Of a stretch of 64,000 bases of DNA, positions 8,801-29,251 are shown one piece after another (the stretch's first letter is position 1; the number at the start of each line of letters is the position of its first letter). Source of the DNA: Euglena gracilis (lineage: Eukaryota; Euglenida; Euglenophyceae; Euglenales); contig CP154954.1 in NCBI GenBank assembly GCA_039621445.1, forward strand, positions 43,026,632-43,090,631. Direction: 5' to 3'. A program made the translations under genes and the position numbers. A model generated the notes under the pieces. That model was not told where the DNA came from. It did not search any database and was given only the letters and a program-made list of their open reading frames with translations.

Positions 8801-11396
8801 GCGCTGGCTGCACCTCCTGGCGAACGGTGAGGGCATCGCGAGCATCATCCACCGGGCTGTGGCCTGCCCTTCCATGGTGTGGCGCGAGCCCTCCCTGGCG
8901 CTGCGGTCCGCTCTGGCGGCGGTGGGCTGGTCCATCGAGCGGAACACGCAGTGCAGTCGATCCGCCTCCTGGCCGCGGTTGCTCCCGGAGCCGTCACTGA
9001 CGGGCGTGTCCTTGCTGACCCCGGACGACATCAACGACCCCCACGAGCAGGCGGTGTACACGGACGGCTCGGTTTGCGCTGGAGGGGGGGGGAGCCGCGG
9101 TGTGGCGTCCAGTGGACGGGGAGTCCCTGCTGCTCCACGTCCCAGCGCCGCGCGCAGCAGCACCCACTGCGAACTGCTCGCCCTGGAGCTGGCGCTGAGC
9201 TTGCAGCCATCTCAGGTCCTCACCGACTCGCTGTGCGCGCTGCAGCTCCTCCGTGGCTGGGGCTCGATGTCGGAGTCGCGGCGATTATGCTGCCTGGATC
9301 GAGTGGAAGTGCGTCGGGTGCTGGCAGCTGCCAAGGCGTGCATCCTGCCCGTGGTGCTGGAGAAGGTGCGGGCTCATGACGACCGCGGGCTCCAGCGTGG
9401 GCTGCCGAAGGCGGTGGGCAATGATGCTGCCGACGCCCTGGCCAAGCAGGCTGCGGCGGGGATGACCTCCCTCTCTGTCCAGCCCCCGGAGGACGTCCCG
9501 ATGGTGGGCCCGGCGGGCGACCCGGTCGTGCTGCTGGATGGCAATGGTTCGGTGGTGCTCAGCGTCCCCTCCTCCTTCCCGGCGGCGTGGTGGCGACGTT
9601 GTCGGCGACTGTGGTCCTCCAAGGGACCTCGCCCCCGGCTGGACATCCTCTTCCCCGTGGGCTTGGACTTCGACTGGGCCTCCTCCACCGCCGTCTTCCG
9701 CCGGCCGGTGGTCCAGCCCGGCGGCTTCGTGCACAAGGTGGCCCCGCGGGTGATCAAGTGGGTCGCCCGTGTACGTGGCGGCTGTCTCGCTACGCGGGAG
9801 CGTCTGGCACGACACGGCATCGGCGGCGTGGTGTCACCTGTCTGCCTGTGCTGCGGGGTGGAGGCGGAGGACGACGCCCACGTGCTGGCGGGCTGTCCGG
9901 CTACCGGCGCTGCCCCCCCACTCCCGGCCCTGATGGATGTGTGGGCGCTGGCCTGTGCCACCTCGAAGCTCGGCGTGCCGCTCCCCCCGGCGACCTGGCT
10001 GACGGCGCACTGCTTCCCTCTGCTGGCGGCGCTCATCCCCTCCACTGTGCTGCACCACCACGCCCTTCCCACGGCGGATGCGGCGCGGTTCCTGCTGGCG
10101 CTGCACGTGGCCCTGGCTGAGCGCACGGCTGAGCTCCTCCGTCGTCGCGGTGAGCTCATCGCCACCTCCCCTGTGGTGGCAGCAGCGCCCTCCGACCGAC
10201 CCCCTGCTGACGACGCGGACCTGTTGATGACACCAGCAGCAAGCAGCCCCTCCTACGCACTCCCCCCGGGGCTGCGTCTCAGCGTCCCCGAGCTGCGGTC
10301 CCTGGAGCTGCGGCAGCGACAGCAGCCCCCTGCTCCGCCGCCCCCTGCAGGCCCCCCGCGGGCCCCCCCCTGTGGAAGCCCCCGCCGTCGGTGGCTGCAG
10401 TCCCGCTTGGTCGTGCTGCTGCGGGAGCATACGGTGGTCTGTCCTGCCAGCCGCGGCTGCCGGTCGGAGGTCTTTCTGGATCTCTTTGAGGAGTTGGTGG
10501 GGGAGCACTACACCACGACACCTGGCTCCTTGCCAGCTCACCGCCTGTCCGGCTTCGCCAAGGCGTTGGCCAACCTGGTGGGCTCCGCGGACCTGAGCCC
10601 CCCCCTCCAGCGGCACTCCTTGGGTGGCGGTCGGTGGCTGTATAACCGCACCCCCAGCATGCATCGGGATGCGGACCGGTGGCGCCAGCGGGCTGAGCGC
10701 GAACTAGCTGCCCGTCCGGTTCCCCGTTCCGCGGCAACCATCGAGGAGGTGGATGCAGGCCTTGCTGCTTGGCTGCGGTATCACCCCCACCTGCGGGCGG
10801 CAGCGGTGGAGCAGGGGTTGCCGAGCAAAGCGCTCCTTCTGCTGTGGGAGGTGGACAAGGGCATGCCCTTCCCGTCCACCGCGGGCAGCTCGGAGTCCGC
10901 GCTGGTCTTGGGCTTCACCCGTCGCCTGCGTCGCCAGGTTGGCCTGGACGACGAGCTGCGGGATTACATGATCCCCCGAGATGTGGTCGGTGCCCTGGGA
11001 CCGGGCCTGCGGGACAGCCACAACCAGCGCTGGCCGGTGCAGATCGTAACACCCGCCCCTGGGGAGCCAGCTGCCTGGTACGAGCTGTTCCAGCAACGGT
11101 GGAAGGATTACCTGTCATCTTTACGCGTCTCGGCGCCGGCGGAGGAGGCGGATCACCGGCGGGCGCGAGCGGTGGAGGACCTGGCTCCAGTGAAGAGGCG
11201 GCGGACAGCCCCTCCGGCACGAGCAGCGTCAGCCAAGCCCCCCGCCCCGCCGCGATCGTCAACCAGGGCACGGTCTCCAGCCGCCGAGGCCGACGTGCCC
11301 CCACCGAAGCGTCAGTCCACCTTGGACTGTTGGCGGCAACCTGCGAGGGCCCCGCTACCCCGTCATGGGCGAGCGGCTGAGGGTCCACCGACCTAA
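5889..11396 (+). CDS. LINE ORF2 polyprotein: APE endonuclease, reverse transcriptase, RNase H
   Basis: 1835 residues; the ATG overlaps the preceding stop by 8 nt. Endonuclease (about residues 22-277) shows GTWNM, QETHL, SVYAP, GDFNGS, SRIDLVLAN and a terminal GGHCPV. Reverse transcriptase (about 604-864) shows AMIPKASGG, FGFRAGRGT, motif A FDLAKCYDSLP, motif B GLAQGCPASP and the catalytic box FADDLVLL at nt 8262. RNase H (about 1054-1190) shows YTDGS, THCELLALELAL, LTDSLCAL and GNDAADALAKQA. A Cys/His cluster (VCLCCG...HVLAGC) follows at about 1317-1337. The last ~340 residues are of unknown function and end in a Pro/Arg-rich tail with QSTLDCW. All visible catalytic acidic residues are present, so the enzyme looks functional. 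It would nick target DNA and prime reverse transcription of the element RNA. Confidence 0.95.
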   Translation: MPESVLLGAAAPPGGVPASVLRVGTWNMSHWTAAKVSMVAALVSADVLAVQETHLAQVPLLSAHTTAANAGLHLHHGRPVQTTNRSEHGKSCGVGFLWRQGIAVLPAMPACPAWRRLHAMRRLHGVRLAPRPGLPLGLLLLSVYAPLAHQAERRPFDLEFAALVFALDMQVPTLLLGDFNGSLSPATDFLNSGRRPPCGLLADLLGPGRPWVDVHRVLLPAPLPFTYHQPGSGGSTMASRIDLVLANIAAMRLVREASVLEGLADGGHCPVLVSLSLDAGRIDWQPPRPRPPPLLYEASSDLASSAQWSDLVERWLLSPAVVALHPQPGESLDSLAAALRAALEHLVSLAGGWTVRPRKRRLAYDSKEVRCLRGQLDVLHRLAAQCRRALLGASSPGCWPHHWMALLDDLERRGVALPRDVPVAVLAAAVQNAISARLPDLQALLRRHRAERCKRFKAALPRLWKEDLGVIQRWLQTPGVPWGSRPVLDALGQQCLTAAAVDGAVRAFWVDQVLRQHAGLDEEERWRAFIGSRFGTYIPVTTWPSSPWTAARVSAALRSMREGAAPGLAGVPIAVWRSLPPPWPEAVARLLTLVQAQQRWPSCWLDAYVAMIPKASGGARPQDQRPITVLEVLYRLWAKGIVTTWTPTLQNVFLSDTAFGFRAGRGTLHAAQVVQDIMRLQRHRRAELWVASFDLAKCYDSLPWWAVFRVLRQSGVTEDVVATFAAFYRDVRRRFRYGTVFGEPWQACNGLAQGCPASPDLLNILFETFHRWATAQRLGVDVAGLHVASVSFADDLVLLAPSQPAVEALIAAYLEWCALLGVKVTKVQVWSTLGPGQAVSIGDSSVLTTAEFRFVGVELGLPNRTGDSAHWLPRLDKALSAAQRLRSLPLPAALNAVLWRTTVLPKALYGCELRNITAAQLAPLVAAAKSAVCTKPPLTLNAWNAPEVALGWPLGDSAPLHPMAFTRLLQLRWLHLLANGEGIASIIHRAVACPSMVWREPSLALRSALAAVGWSIERNTQCSRSASWPRLLPEPSLTGVSLLTPDDINDPHEQAVYTDGSVCAGGGGSRGVASSGRGVPAAPRPSAARSSTHCELLALELALSLQPSQVLTDSLCALQLLRGWGSMSESRRLCCLDRVEVRRVLAAAKACILPVVLEKVRAHDDRGLQRGLPKAVGNDAADALAKQAAAGMTSLSVQPPEDVPMVGPAGDPVVLLDGNGSVVLSVPSSFPAAWWRRCRRLWSSKGPRPRLDILFPVGLDFDWASSTAVFRRPVVQPGGFVHKVAPRVIKWVARVRGGCLATRERLARHGIGGVVSPVCLCCGVEAEDDAHVLAGCPATGAAPPLPALMDVWALACATSKLGVPLPPATWLTAHCFPLLAALIPSTVLHHHALPTADAARFLLALHVALAERTAELLRRRGELIATSPVVAAAPSDRPPADDADLLMTPAASSPSYALPPGLRLSVPELRSLELRQRQQPPAPPPPAGPPRAPPCGSPRRRWLQSRLVVLLREHTVVCPASRGCRSEVFLDLFEELVGEHYTTTPGSLPAHRLSGFAKALANLVGSADLSPPLQRHSLGGGRWLYNRTPSMHRDADRWRQRAERELAARPVPRSAATIEEVDAGLAAWLRYHPHLRAAAVEQGLPSKALLLLWEVDKGMPFPSTAGSSESALVLGFTRRLRRQVGLDDELRDYMIPRDVVGALGPGLRDSHNQRWPVQIVTPAPGEPAAWYELFQQRWKDYLSSLRVSAPAEEADHRRARAVEDLAPVKRRRTAPPARAASAKPPAPPRSSTRARSPAAEADVPPPKRQSTLDCWRQPARAPLPRHGRAAEGPPT

Positions 11397-11502
11397 TGGA
11401 GGAGGGATGGGGCGCTTGGCATCGTGGTGATCTCGGTCATCATGGCCTAGACAGCGCCCCGCGGTGAGGCCCCCCTCGCCGCTCCGACCGAACCCCCCCC
11501 CC

Positions 11503-11521
11503 CCGCCAGCCCCTGGGCCGC
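11503..11521. repeat. Right target-site duplication of the LINE (19 bp)
   Basis: Identical to 3464-3482. It is preceded by the C-run that ends the element. Confidence 0.9.
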
Positions 11522-11562
11522 CGCCTCCCTGCGGCCGCCCTCAGGCCCCTTCGCCGCCTGAG
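11522..11562 (+). pseudogene. Remnant of protease copy A last exon, downstream of the LINE
   Basis: In the copy B frame this reads SLRPP-GPFAA-stop, aligning with 27102-27140 apart from three extra bases after the duplication and a few substitutions. It is separated from the rest of its exon by 8 kb of LINE sequence. Confidence 0.75.
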
Positions 11563-12139
11563 CCTGCAGCGGCGGCGGCGCGGCCTGCCCCCTCCCCCCC
11601 TTCCCGGCAGGGGGCGGGGGAGGCGTTGAGGCACGCACTCTGACTAAATATTTCATACCCCTCCTTTGAGAGTCCTTTGCGGGCAAAGGAGTTGGTTTCC
11701 TTTTCCCGGGGTTGGGGGCCACCCACAAAAGTCTCAGGGGCATGACCATTTAGTTCCCCTGTGCCCCCCAACGTCCAACGACCCCTTCCCCCTGGTCAGA
11801 GAAACAGAGGTTGCCGGGGAGCACAATGCCCTGGCCTGTCCCGCCGAATTGGCAAAGCGTTGGTGTTTTGGGTTGTATTCGTTGGGTGGTTTTTGCAGTG
11901 AATGCAAAATGGGCGTTGCCTTTCTCCCATGCAGTGCCACCTCCCCCACCCCTGCGGCACCTTTCGGCTGGCTTCCATGTCGGCCGGCATTGCCACCACC
12001 CCGTCCGCATCGATGCCCTGCCCACGGCTGGCCCCCGCCGAAGGGAAGCGAAGGGAAGGGGGAAGGGATCTGTGGGTCACACCGCCTCACTGCAGGGGCC
12101 CAATGCACGCACACGGGGTGTGTTTTCCAGGTTGCCAGT

Positions 12140-12310
12140 TGAAATAGGCTGACACATAATCACTTGACTCATTGCTTCACATCACAAGAAGAGGAAAACT
12201 CTGAAAAAGAGTGAGGGGGAAATTCAGCATTTGGGGCTTTGCCCTAATAATTGCACAGTGCCCCTATAAGTGCACCCCTTGGATCTGAAACTTCGTCCTT
12301 GAAATGTGCA
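12140..12310. repeat. Dispersed repeat ('CCCTAATAAGTGCAC' family), copy 1
   Basis: It shares long stretches with 19600-19785: the CACTTGACTCA(T/C)TGCTT core, then the AAACTGAAAAAGAGTG-like segment, then TTTGCCCTAATAA and the AAGTGCACCCCTTGG-like end. Confidence 0.75.
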
Positions 12311-14099
12311 CACCCGTGCACTGTTTTGGGGGTCCATGGTTTCAGCAGACGTTTGTGTGGTGTTTTCGAACTGCAGCCTAACCTTCCCGTGTGCACACCT
12401 CCCCCCGGGGGGTCCTTTTGGGCGTCTGGTCTCACTGGAAATCCCCCCCCCAGGCAGCCGTCACCCGGTGATTTGCCAGGGGACCACTTCCCAGGGTTGG
12501 TGGGCACTTGGCCTCCCCCCGCCTGCCCGCCTCCAAGCAGCCTTGCCGGCCGGCCGTGCCCGCCCCCAACGCCAGCCCCGACGACTGCTGCCGCCCGGTG
12601 GCCAGGGGGTGGCCAGGGCAGGGGGTGCCCTGGGACCGGGACCCCCCCCGGGGGGGGGGGGCTGAACCAACCCAACGGGGACGTGGCCAAACCCTGCCGG
12701 TGGCCCCACCGCCTCCCAGCCCTCGACCTCACTGCAGTCAGACACCGCACCCGGTAGGCTGCCAGGGGGGAGGGCCGGACTGTGACCAATGCTGGGGGGG
12801 GGGACATTCTTCAGGGGGGCATTTATCCCTTTTCTTCTTATTTGCTGTGTTCCATGTTTTTTCTTTTTGGGGAGGAACAGAGGAGGTTGCGGGACGGTAA
12901 GAGTTCAGAAAACACCCCAAGAGAGGTTGCGAATTGAAAGTCAAATCCCAAATTAAGGTTCAATTTGGGTTTTGGGGGAGTCGGATCTCTCATTTTATTT
13001 GCACAATTCCATATTGTCCTGTTTAAGAGAATTTCGATTAATATAATTAATTAATTACAATTGGGCCATTTGGTGTCGCTTTGGGCCGACTTCATTCATG
13101 TTAAGTCGGCTATTTTTAGGTCATCTGGGCCATCTTGGGGCACTTTTGGGGCATTTTGGTCCAGTATTTCAGGTCCTATTCCTTTCCAATTTGGAATGGA
13201 TGCCCACAGCAGCTATTTTTTCACTTGTCCTCCGCATTTTTACGCACAATCCCACATGAGTACCGCTTAATCCCGTGTAATTCCAAAAAAAAATATCCGC
13301 ACCATCCCCCCCCCCTGTTGCTCCCGCCAGCACCATATTTTTTTTTACTTCGACCTGGCACTGGTTCACGAGCCCCGAATGATTGAATGCTGAATCCGTC
13401 ACGGAACCTGTGGGACGGGGCAACCAGCGGTCCGGTCCTCCGGCCCCCGTCGAGGCTGGCGAGTTCCCCCTCCGCCCATCGCATCGTTGCCTGCCTCCTC
13501 TGCTGGCCTCTCGCATCGCGGCCTCCCCCCTCCGACCCCCCTCCCTGCCGATCCCCGGCCTGGGCCGTCGGGCTTGCAGTCCCCCCCCCCAATTGCCTCA
13601 AGTTGTGTATCGTTCTGTTGGATACCGGTGGGGTCCCCCGATGGTTCCACCCTCGCCCCCCATCCCCCTCGACGCCATTTTGGGTTGGCTCGCATGGCCG
13701 CCCGCCGTGCCCCGGAAGCCGTGGCGGAGCGGAAGTGGCCCCGTAGAGTCTTGGGGGGGGGGGCTGCGGGGGTCGACAGGCGGCTGGGGGTTTACCAGGC
13801 CGGTCGCCCGCTCCCCCGGGTCGGTGGGCTTCCCGCCGGGGCCCTCCCAGGCGGGGAGCCCGTTGGGCTGCCCCCGTGGCCCCCGGCCCCTCCCTCCCTC
13901 TTTGTTCGGCGCTGCACGGCGCTGCCCCACCCGGGGGAATTCCCCTCCACTCCACGGCGGCCACGCAACCACCCCCTCGAAGTACGGAGCCCCTATGGGG
14001 TCGAGGATTTGGGTCAACTTTGTTCCAGCCAGCCCAAATTTTCAGCCTCTGAGCCCCCCCCCCCCTGGTTGCCATGCAATTCGCTGCTCCGTGCACCTG

Positions 14100-14460
14100 C
14101 TTTACACACAACGCACGCACACACAACACAACACAACACAACACAACACAACACAACACAACACAACACAACACAACACATATACTACACAAACAACACA
14201 ACTGGCGCACACACATTGACACATTAACATTCACACTCGCTCACCCCACTCTCACTTGCTCACTCACATTCAACTTCACTCACTCATTCACCCACTCATT
14301 CATTGAAGCACTCGCACACAAAGTCACTCATTCACACTCATTCATTCACTCACACATTCACTCATTTGTACTCCTCCACCCAGCATGCATGCACTCATGC
14401 GCACACACACATCCTTCCCCACAATGCATGTACGCACATGCACAGAACACACACAGGATG
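14100..14460. repeat. AACAC pentamer array followed by degenerate CACTCATT repeats
   Basis: Regular AACAC units run from about 14120 to 14178. Diverged CACTCA/CATTCA repeats then run to about 14460. Confidence 0.9.
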
Positions 14461-14825
14461 GGAATCCTCCTGCCCAGCCCCAGGGCTTCGCAATTCTCTC
14501 CCACCCCACCCCCACACTGCCAAGTGGGTGCTGCTCTCTGCACAGCTGCCCAGCAGCGTGTTCCATGTGCGGCGTTCCCCTGGATCTTGGCCGACGTCCT
14601 TCTTGGTGCTCTCTGAGGAGGAGGCACACAGAAGATTTGCAGTTTGAAGTTGATTTACATCATAGCATAGTGTGTTTACATTTACATCGCAGTATAGTAT
14701 GATCATATTTACACCACAATATAGTACCCTCCCCACCCTCCGGGAAACTGTCCTCCGGGAAACTGTCCTTACCCCCTGTGCCCGCTAACCTGTCCTCATA
14801 GGGACCTGTGTCCTACCCTTGCACT

Positions 14826-14990
14826 AAGGCGGCACATCTCGCACTTAAGCTTTTTTTTGGTTGGTGTGCGCATTTTTGCACACGTCCAGAATTTTAATTT
14901 TGGCATCGGCGTTAAAATAGGCGAGAGCGAGAGGGAGCACGATTGGACAAAATCCGAGTGAATTACCATTTTTGGCCCCAGCTCTCCCAG
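14826..14990. repeat. Dispersed repeat ('GGCGGCACATCTCGCA' family), copy 1
   Basis: Shared with 24758-24920 and 26905-27000: GGCGGCACATCTCGCA, then AGCTTTTTTTTGG, then GGTGTGCGCATTTTT, then a GAGCGAGAGGGAGCACGA-like stretch. Confidence 0.8.
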
Positions 14991-15576
14991 GAATTATGTG
15001 TTTTTTGCAGGTTTTTTTTGTGCTCGGAATGACACGAAAACCCCCGGACCTATCCCCTCAAAATGGCCAAAATGGGGGGGGGAACACCGGGAAAAAAAGC
15101 CAAAATCCCGGGACCGCAACCTCCCCTTCCTTTGTGGGAACGACATTTTTTTACGCAGACCAGACTGCCAAAAACCCAAAAATGGCAGCGTGTTGCAGGA
15201 CATGGAGGAAGCAGGGATTTTGACAGGCAGGATGCCTGAGAGCAGGTGTCACCCCAGCATATGGCACAACACCCAGCATATGTGTTTAGAACTCTCCAAT
15301 GGCCGTCTCATTAACTTAGGATATTGACTGAACGATTTGGGGAGGTGTGCCGAAGCCTAAAACGATACCCTTGGCTGTGTCAGAAATTGGTGGTCGGTGT
15401 GGGCAAATGCGCAATGGACGGTGTGCGCAAATGCGAACACCAACCATTTGCCTAATTGTGAAAAGGGCCATGTGTGCCAGCTGCGATTGGGGTGTTTGTT
15501 AAATTGTACAAGTGGTGTTTTTTTGTGCAAATGTGAAAAGTCTGTTTGTTCGGTTTGCACAGCTGCGCACACCAAC

Positions 15577-15708
15577 CAGGCTGTGTTTTAGTCGGGTGCC
15601 GACCCCACCCCGGGAGGGGGGGTGCCTGCCTGGGCAGGCACCACTGGGCAGGCACTCACAGGCACTCCGGACCCCCCCCCCCGGCCGGGGTGGGTAAAAA
15701 ACAGCCTG
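15577..15708. mobile_element. Short hAT-like MITE (132 bp) with 8-bp TSD
   Basis: The ends are CAGGCTGTGTTTTA and TAAAAAACAGCCTG (13 of 14 bp complementary). The 8 bp ACACCAAC directly flanks both sides (15569-15576 and 15709-15716). The interior contains GTCGGGTGCC and GTGCCTGCC...GGCAGGCAC palindromes, shared with 18604-18903. There is no coding capacity. Confidence 0.9.
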
Positions 15709-16676
15709 ACACCAACCATTTGTGCCACTGAGCACACGTGCCGCTTAGAAGGTGCGGCACCACAGCAGTTTGGAAATACTAAATGCGAGATATTTTGCAC
15801 AATTTCAGTACAACTAAAGGACCAGCCCGCGGGCTTGAATTTGGGCCATTGGCAATTGAGCATGTGAAAAACCATTTCTTAGCTCCTGAAACAGCAAAAT
15901 GAACGGCACTTGCAGTTTTTGTCCTGAAAAACTGATTTCAAAGGTGCCCTCCACCCCTATTTGTTTAGTTCGAAAATGAGGCACAGTACGCTGGCAAAAA
16001 GGAAAATGGGCGTGTCAGCTGGCTTGAGGATCCCTGTGTTCAGGTTGCCAATGCAATACACTGACACGCTTCATTTGACCCTCTCAGACATATTTTACAA
16101 CACCACCACTTTGAGCACAACACTGCACACGCTGCTCTTCTCCCTTCCCGTTCTTCTCTTGTCTCAGAAGGCAGCAAAAAGAAAAACCTCCCAACCTCTG
16201 TCTCTTCTGGCACACCGGGGGGGGGGGGGTCTGCGGTCCTGGAGCACCCATGGGAAGGTCGACGATCGTGGGAAGTGTGCGGGCAGTTGCCACCGATGCC
16301 CTCCTGTTTGAGCCCAATGGGCCCCCATCCAGTCTGAGGGGAGGGGGGCCTTCTTCCAACCTGAACCCCCTCCCCCCCCATCAACGAGTTTGATTTCTTT
16401 TCGGGAAATGCCCTCAGCGGCCCAGCAGTTAGATTGTGGGGGGTCCCTGGGGGGGGCACACGGCGCCTCCTCTGTGGTCTTGAGAAGAAGCGTGGGGGGT
16501 GAGCAGCGGTTGCGGAATGTCCTCCTCCCCCGTCCCGGCGCCCCCCCTGAGTCGGCCCCGCTCGCCATCCAACACGGGCCTCCTCCGACGGGGGGAGGAG
16601 GCCGGCGGCGCGAGTGACAGACAGAAGGAGGACAGCGGCACTGCGCGGGGTCCTCCGCCGCAGGGCCCGTCGCCAA

Positions 16677-27140
<10,464 letters not shown>

Positions 27141-27830
27141 ACCTGCATGGCCCATGCCTGCGACGCCCCCCCCACCCCGGGGATTGGAGCTCCGGGCCAG
27201 GGGATGGGGCGTTGGGCGTTGGGCATCGCCCCCACCGGCTTCACGATGCTGACCCCCCCATGTTGGTCTGGCTTTCCGGTTCGGGGAGCAGGCGAGGATG
27301 GCTAGGCTCAGTCAACGCTTCTTTCTAAGGATGGTTGTGTTGCAATTATTGATAAAAGCAGGGCAGGTCAAAACATTTTGAAAAGGCAGTCAACCTCCTC
27401 CTTGTATTAATCCTCCTCCCCCAATCTCCGCCACCCCCCGCCAATGTCAGCTAAAAGTTCAAAGTGATCCCGGATTCCCCCGGTGCGGCAGGTCAGAAAT
27501 AGAACCCCAATTTTGGGTCTGTGGTCTGTCTTTCCGTTATTGTGGGCCTTTTGGCCAACCCCAAGGCCATTTAGTCACTTCGAACCTCAAACCTGCCCGG
27601 GGCTGAAAACTAACCTGGGGGGAGGGGGGTTCTGCATCCACTGGAAATAGCCTGGCGCAGCGACGCATTTATTAACGGCATGCGGACATCAGCAGAAGGC
27701 TGGATCGAACCCTTCTTCCCCGCCTTTGCTTGTCCTGCCCTACTCCTGCTTCCAGTCTGGGCGCTGCAGGGCCGACACATCGTCACCCCGCCACCCTCGC
27801 CGCAATCCCACACCCACTGCGGGCCCCGGG

Positions 27831-28892
27831 CAGGCACCTATGGCCGACCAGGGCCGACCAGGGCCGACCAGGGCCGACCAGGGCCGACTATGATTTTCAG
27901 GACCCCCGTAGGTGGGGGTTCCGACCAGGGCCGACCAGGGCCGACCAGGGCCGACCAGGGCCGACTTGCATGTGATTGGCCGACCGAAGGGGAATGGATG
28001 AAGGAATTCGGCAGCTTTCCCTCTGGACCAAGCACCTCTGATGATGCTGGGCGGTGCTGGGCGATGCAGGACGATGCTGGCCCGGCAGCATCGACCGCGG
28101 GTTACCGCGGGTTTCGGGACTGTCATAGGTGGGTTGCCGACCGCAGCCGACCGCAGCCGACCGCAGCCGACCGCAGCCGACCGCGCAACTTCTTTCTGAT
28201 TGATGTCATTTTTTCAGTGAGAATGAGGAATTTTATCCCAGATTTTGAGATTTTTCTGGCTCGTCTGGCTCATGTTGTCACTTTTGGCTACTTTTGGCCG
28301 CTTTTGGCCATTTTAGGTCGCTTTTGTCCCCTTTTGGCCGATTTGTCACCATAATTCACCAATTTTGACTTATTTTGACCATTTTTGGCCACTTTTTGCG
28401 CACTTGTTGTAATTTTGGGCCATTTTGTCCTGCTCTGGGGCCATTTTTGACCATTTAAAGCCATTTTCGACCTTTTTTTGTTATTTTGCCCATTTTTTGG
28501 TCTCTTTTTGGTCCAATTTGACCATTTTTGAGCATTTTGTGCCAGTATATTGTATATTTTGAAGAACTCAACCCATTTTTGGATAATTTCCCCACAAATC
28601 TCCAGTTTTACACCCATTTTGGCCATTACGGATCAGTTTTTGCTAACTTGGGGGCCATTTGTCACTGATTTGGCAAATATTGGGCTAATTTGGGTCAATA
28701 TGAGCATATTTTATGGCATATTGGCCATTTTACGCCCTTTTGGTAATTTTGGGTCATTTTTCACAATCTTTTTTTCTGTGACGGATACCCCCACCTATGG
28801 CCGACTATTTGCCGACCAGGGCCGACCAGGGCCGACCAGGGCCGACCAGGGCCGACCAGAGCACCAAAATGGGAAGTGACCATAGGTGCCTG
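27831..28892. mobile_element. hAT-like non-autonomous element (1062 bp), 13-bp TIR, perfect 8-bp TSD
   Basis: It begins CAGGCACCTATGG and ends CCATAGGTGCCTG, perfect inverted repeats. GCCCCGGG flanks both sides (27823-27830 and 28893-28900). Inside are arrays of a GACCAGGGCC decamer at about 27846-27896, 27925-27963 and 28815-28858, and a CCGCAGCCGA array at 28136-28182. A second nested inverted pair is present (GTAGGTGGGGGT / ACCCCCACCTA). The T-rich centre (28200-28780) has repeated TTTTGGCC/CCATTTT motifs and no protein. Confidence 0.92.
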
Positions 28893-29089
28893 GCCCCGGG
28901 GGGGGGGGGGGGGATGGCTGCCAGTGGAAGGTCCAGGTTCGAGGTTGGGTCATTTTGAGCATCACAAACCCTCCCTTGCAATGATTCAAGGAGACTCAAG
29001 GGATTCCTCCTCCATTTCTGTTTTCAGGGGTTTAATTTTTTTTGGGCAATGGGCGGTTCCACTCAAAAAGACACGGGCAGCAAGTGGGG

Positions 29090-29245
29090 AGGGGGGGAAT
29101 TGACATCCCCCCCCCGGGCAATTGACGCCCCCGGGCAATTGACGCCCCTGGGCAATTGTCACCCCTGGCTGTGCTGGCCAATTTTTTTTTGTCACCCCGG
29201 GAAATTGTCACCCCCCTCCGTGCTGCCCAATTTATCACCCCCCTC
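29090..29245. repeat. GGGCAATTGACGCC tandem-unit block
   Basis: CCCGGGCAATTGACGCCCC units and a GGAAATTGTCACCCCCCTCC segment, the same as the terminal parts of 21228-21550 and 29252-29582. Confidence 0.8.
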
Positions 29246-29251
29246 CACAGA

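Larger units (their letters stand above)
3483..11502 (+). mobile_element. Full-length non-LTR retrotransposon (LINE), APE-RT-RNase H type
   Basis: An 8.0-kb element with a 49-bp 5' leader, two overlapping open frames and a 106-bp 3' tail ending in a run of C rather than poly-A. It is flanked by a perfect 19-bp target-site duplication. The order apurinic-type endonuclease, reverse transcriptase, RNase H, then a Cys/His cluster matches I/Ingi/R1/Tad-like LINE clades; Ingi-type elements occur in kinetoplastids, the sister group of euglenids. It sits inside the last exon of protease copy A. Copy B at about 27036-27140 shows the pre-insertion sequence. ORF2 is intact over 1835 codons, so the insertion looks recent. 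A possible frameshift in ORF1 is the only visible damage. Confidence 0.95.
11563..16676. other. Intergenic region between protease copies; no convincing gene
   Basis: It holds GC-rich patches with overlapping open frames but no family match (12480-12740, 13440-14050), an AACAC microsatellite (14100-14180), CACTCA-like repeats to about 14460, repeat-family copies at 12140-12310 and 14826-14990, and a small hAT-like element at 15577-15708. The promoter and trans-splice acceptor of copy B should lie near 16,500-16,676, but no motif is recognisable. Confidence 0.5.

Noticed and set aside
27846-27963. Possible CRISPR-like array (regular GACCAGGGCC repeats)
   Set aside because: Decamer units are directly tandem without spacers, and sit inside a transposable element in a eukaryotic genome.
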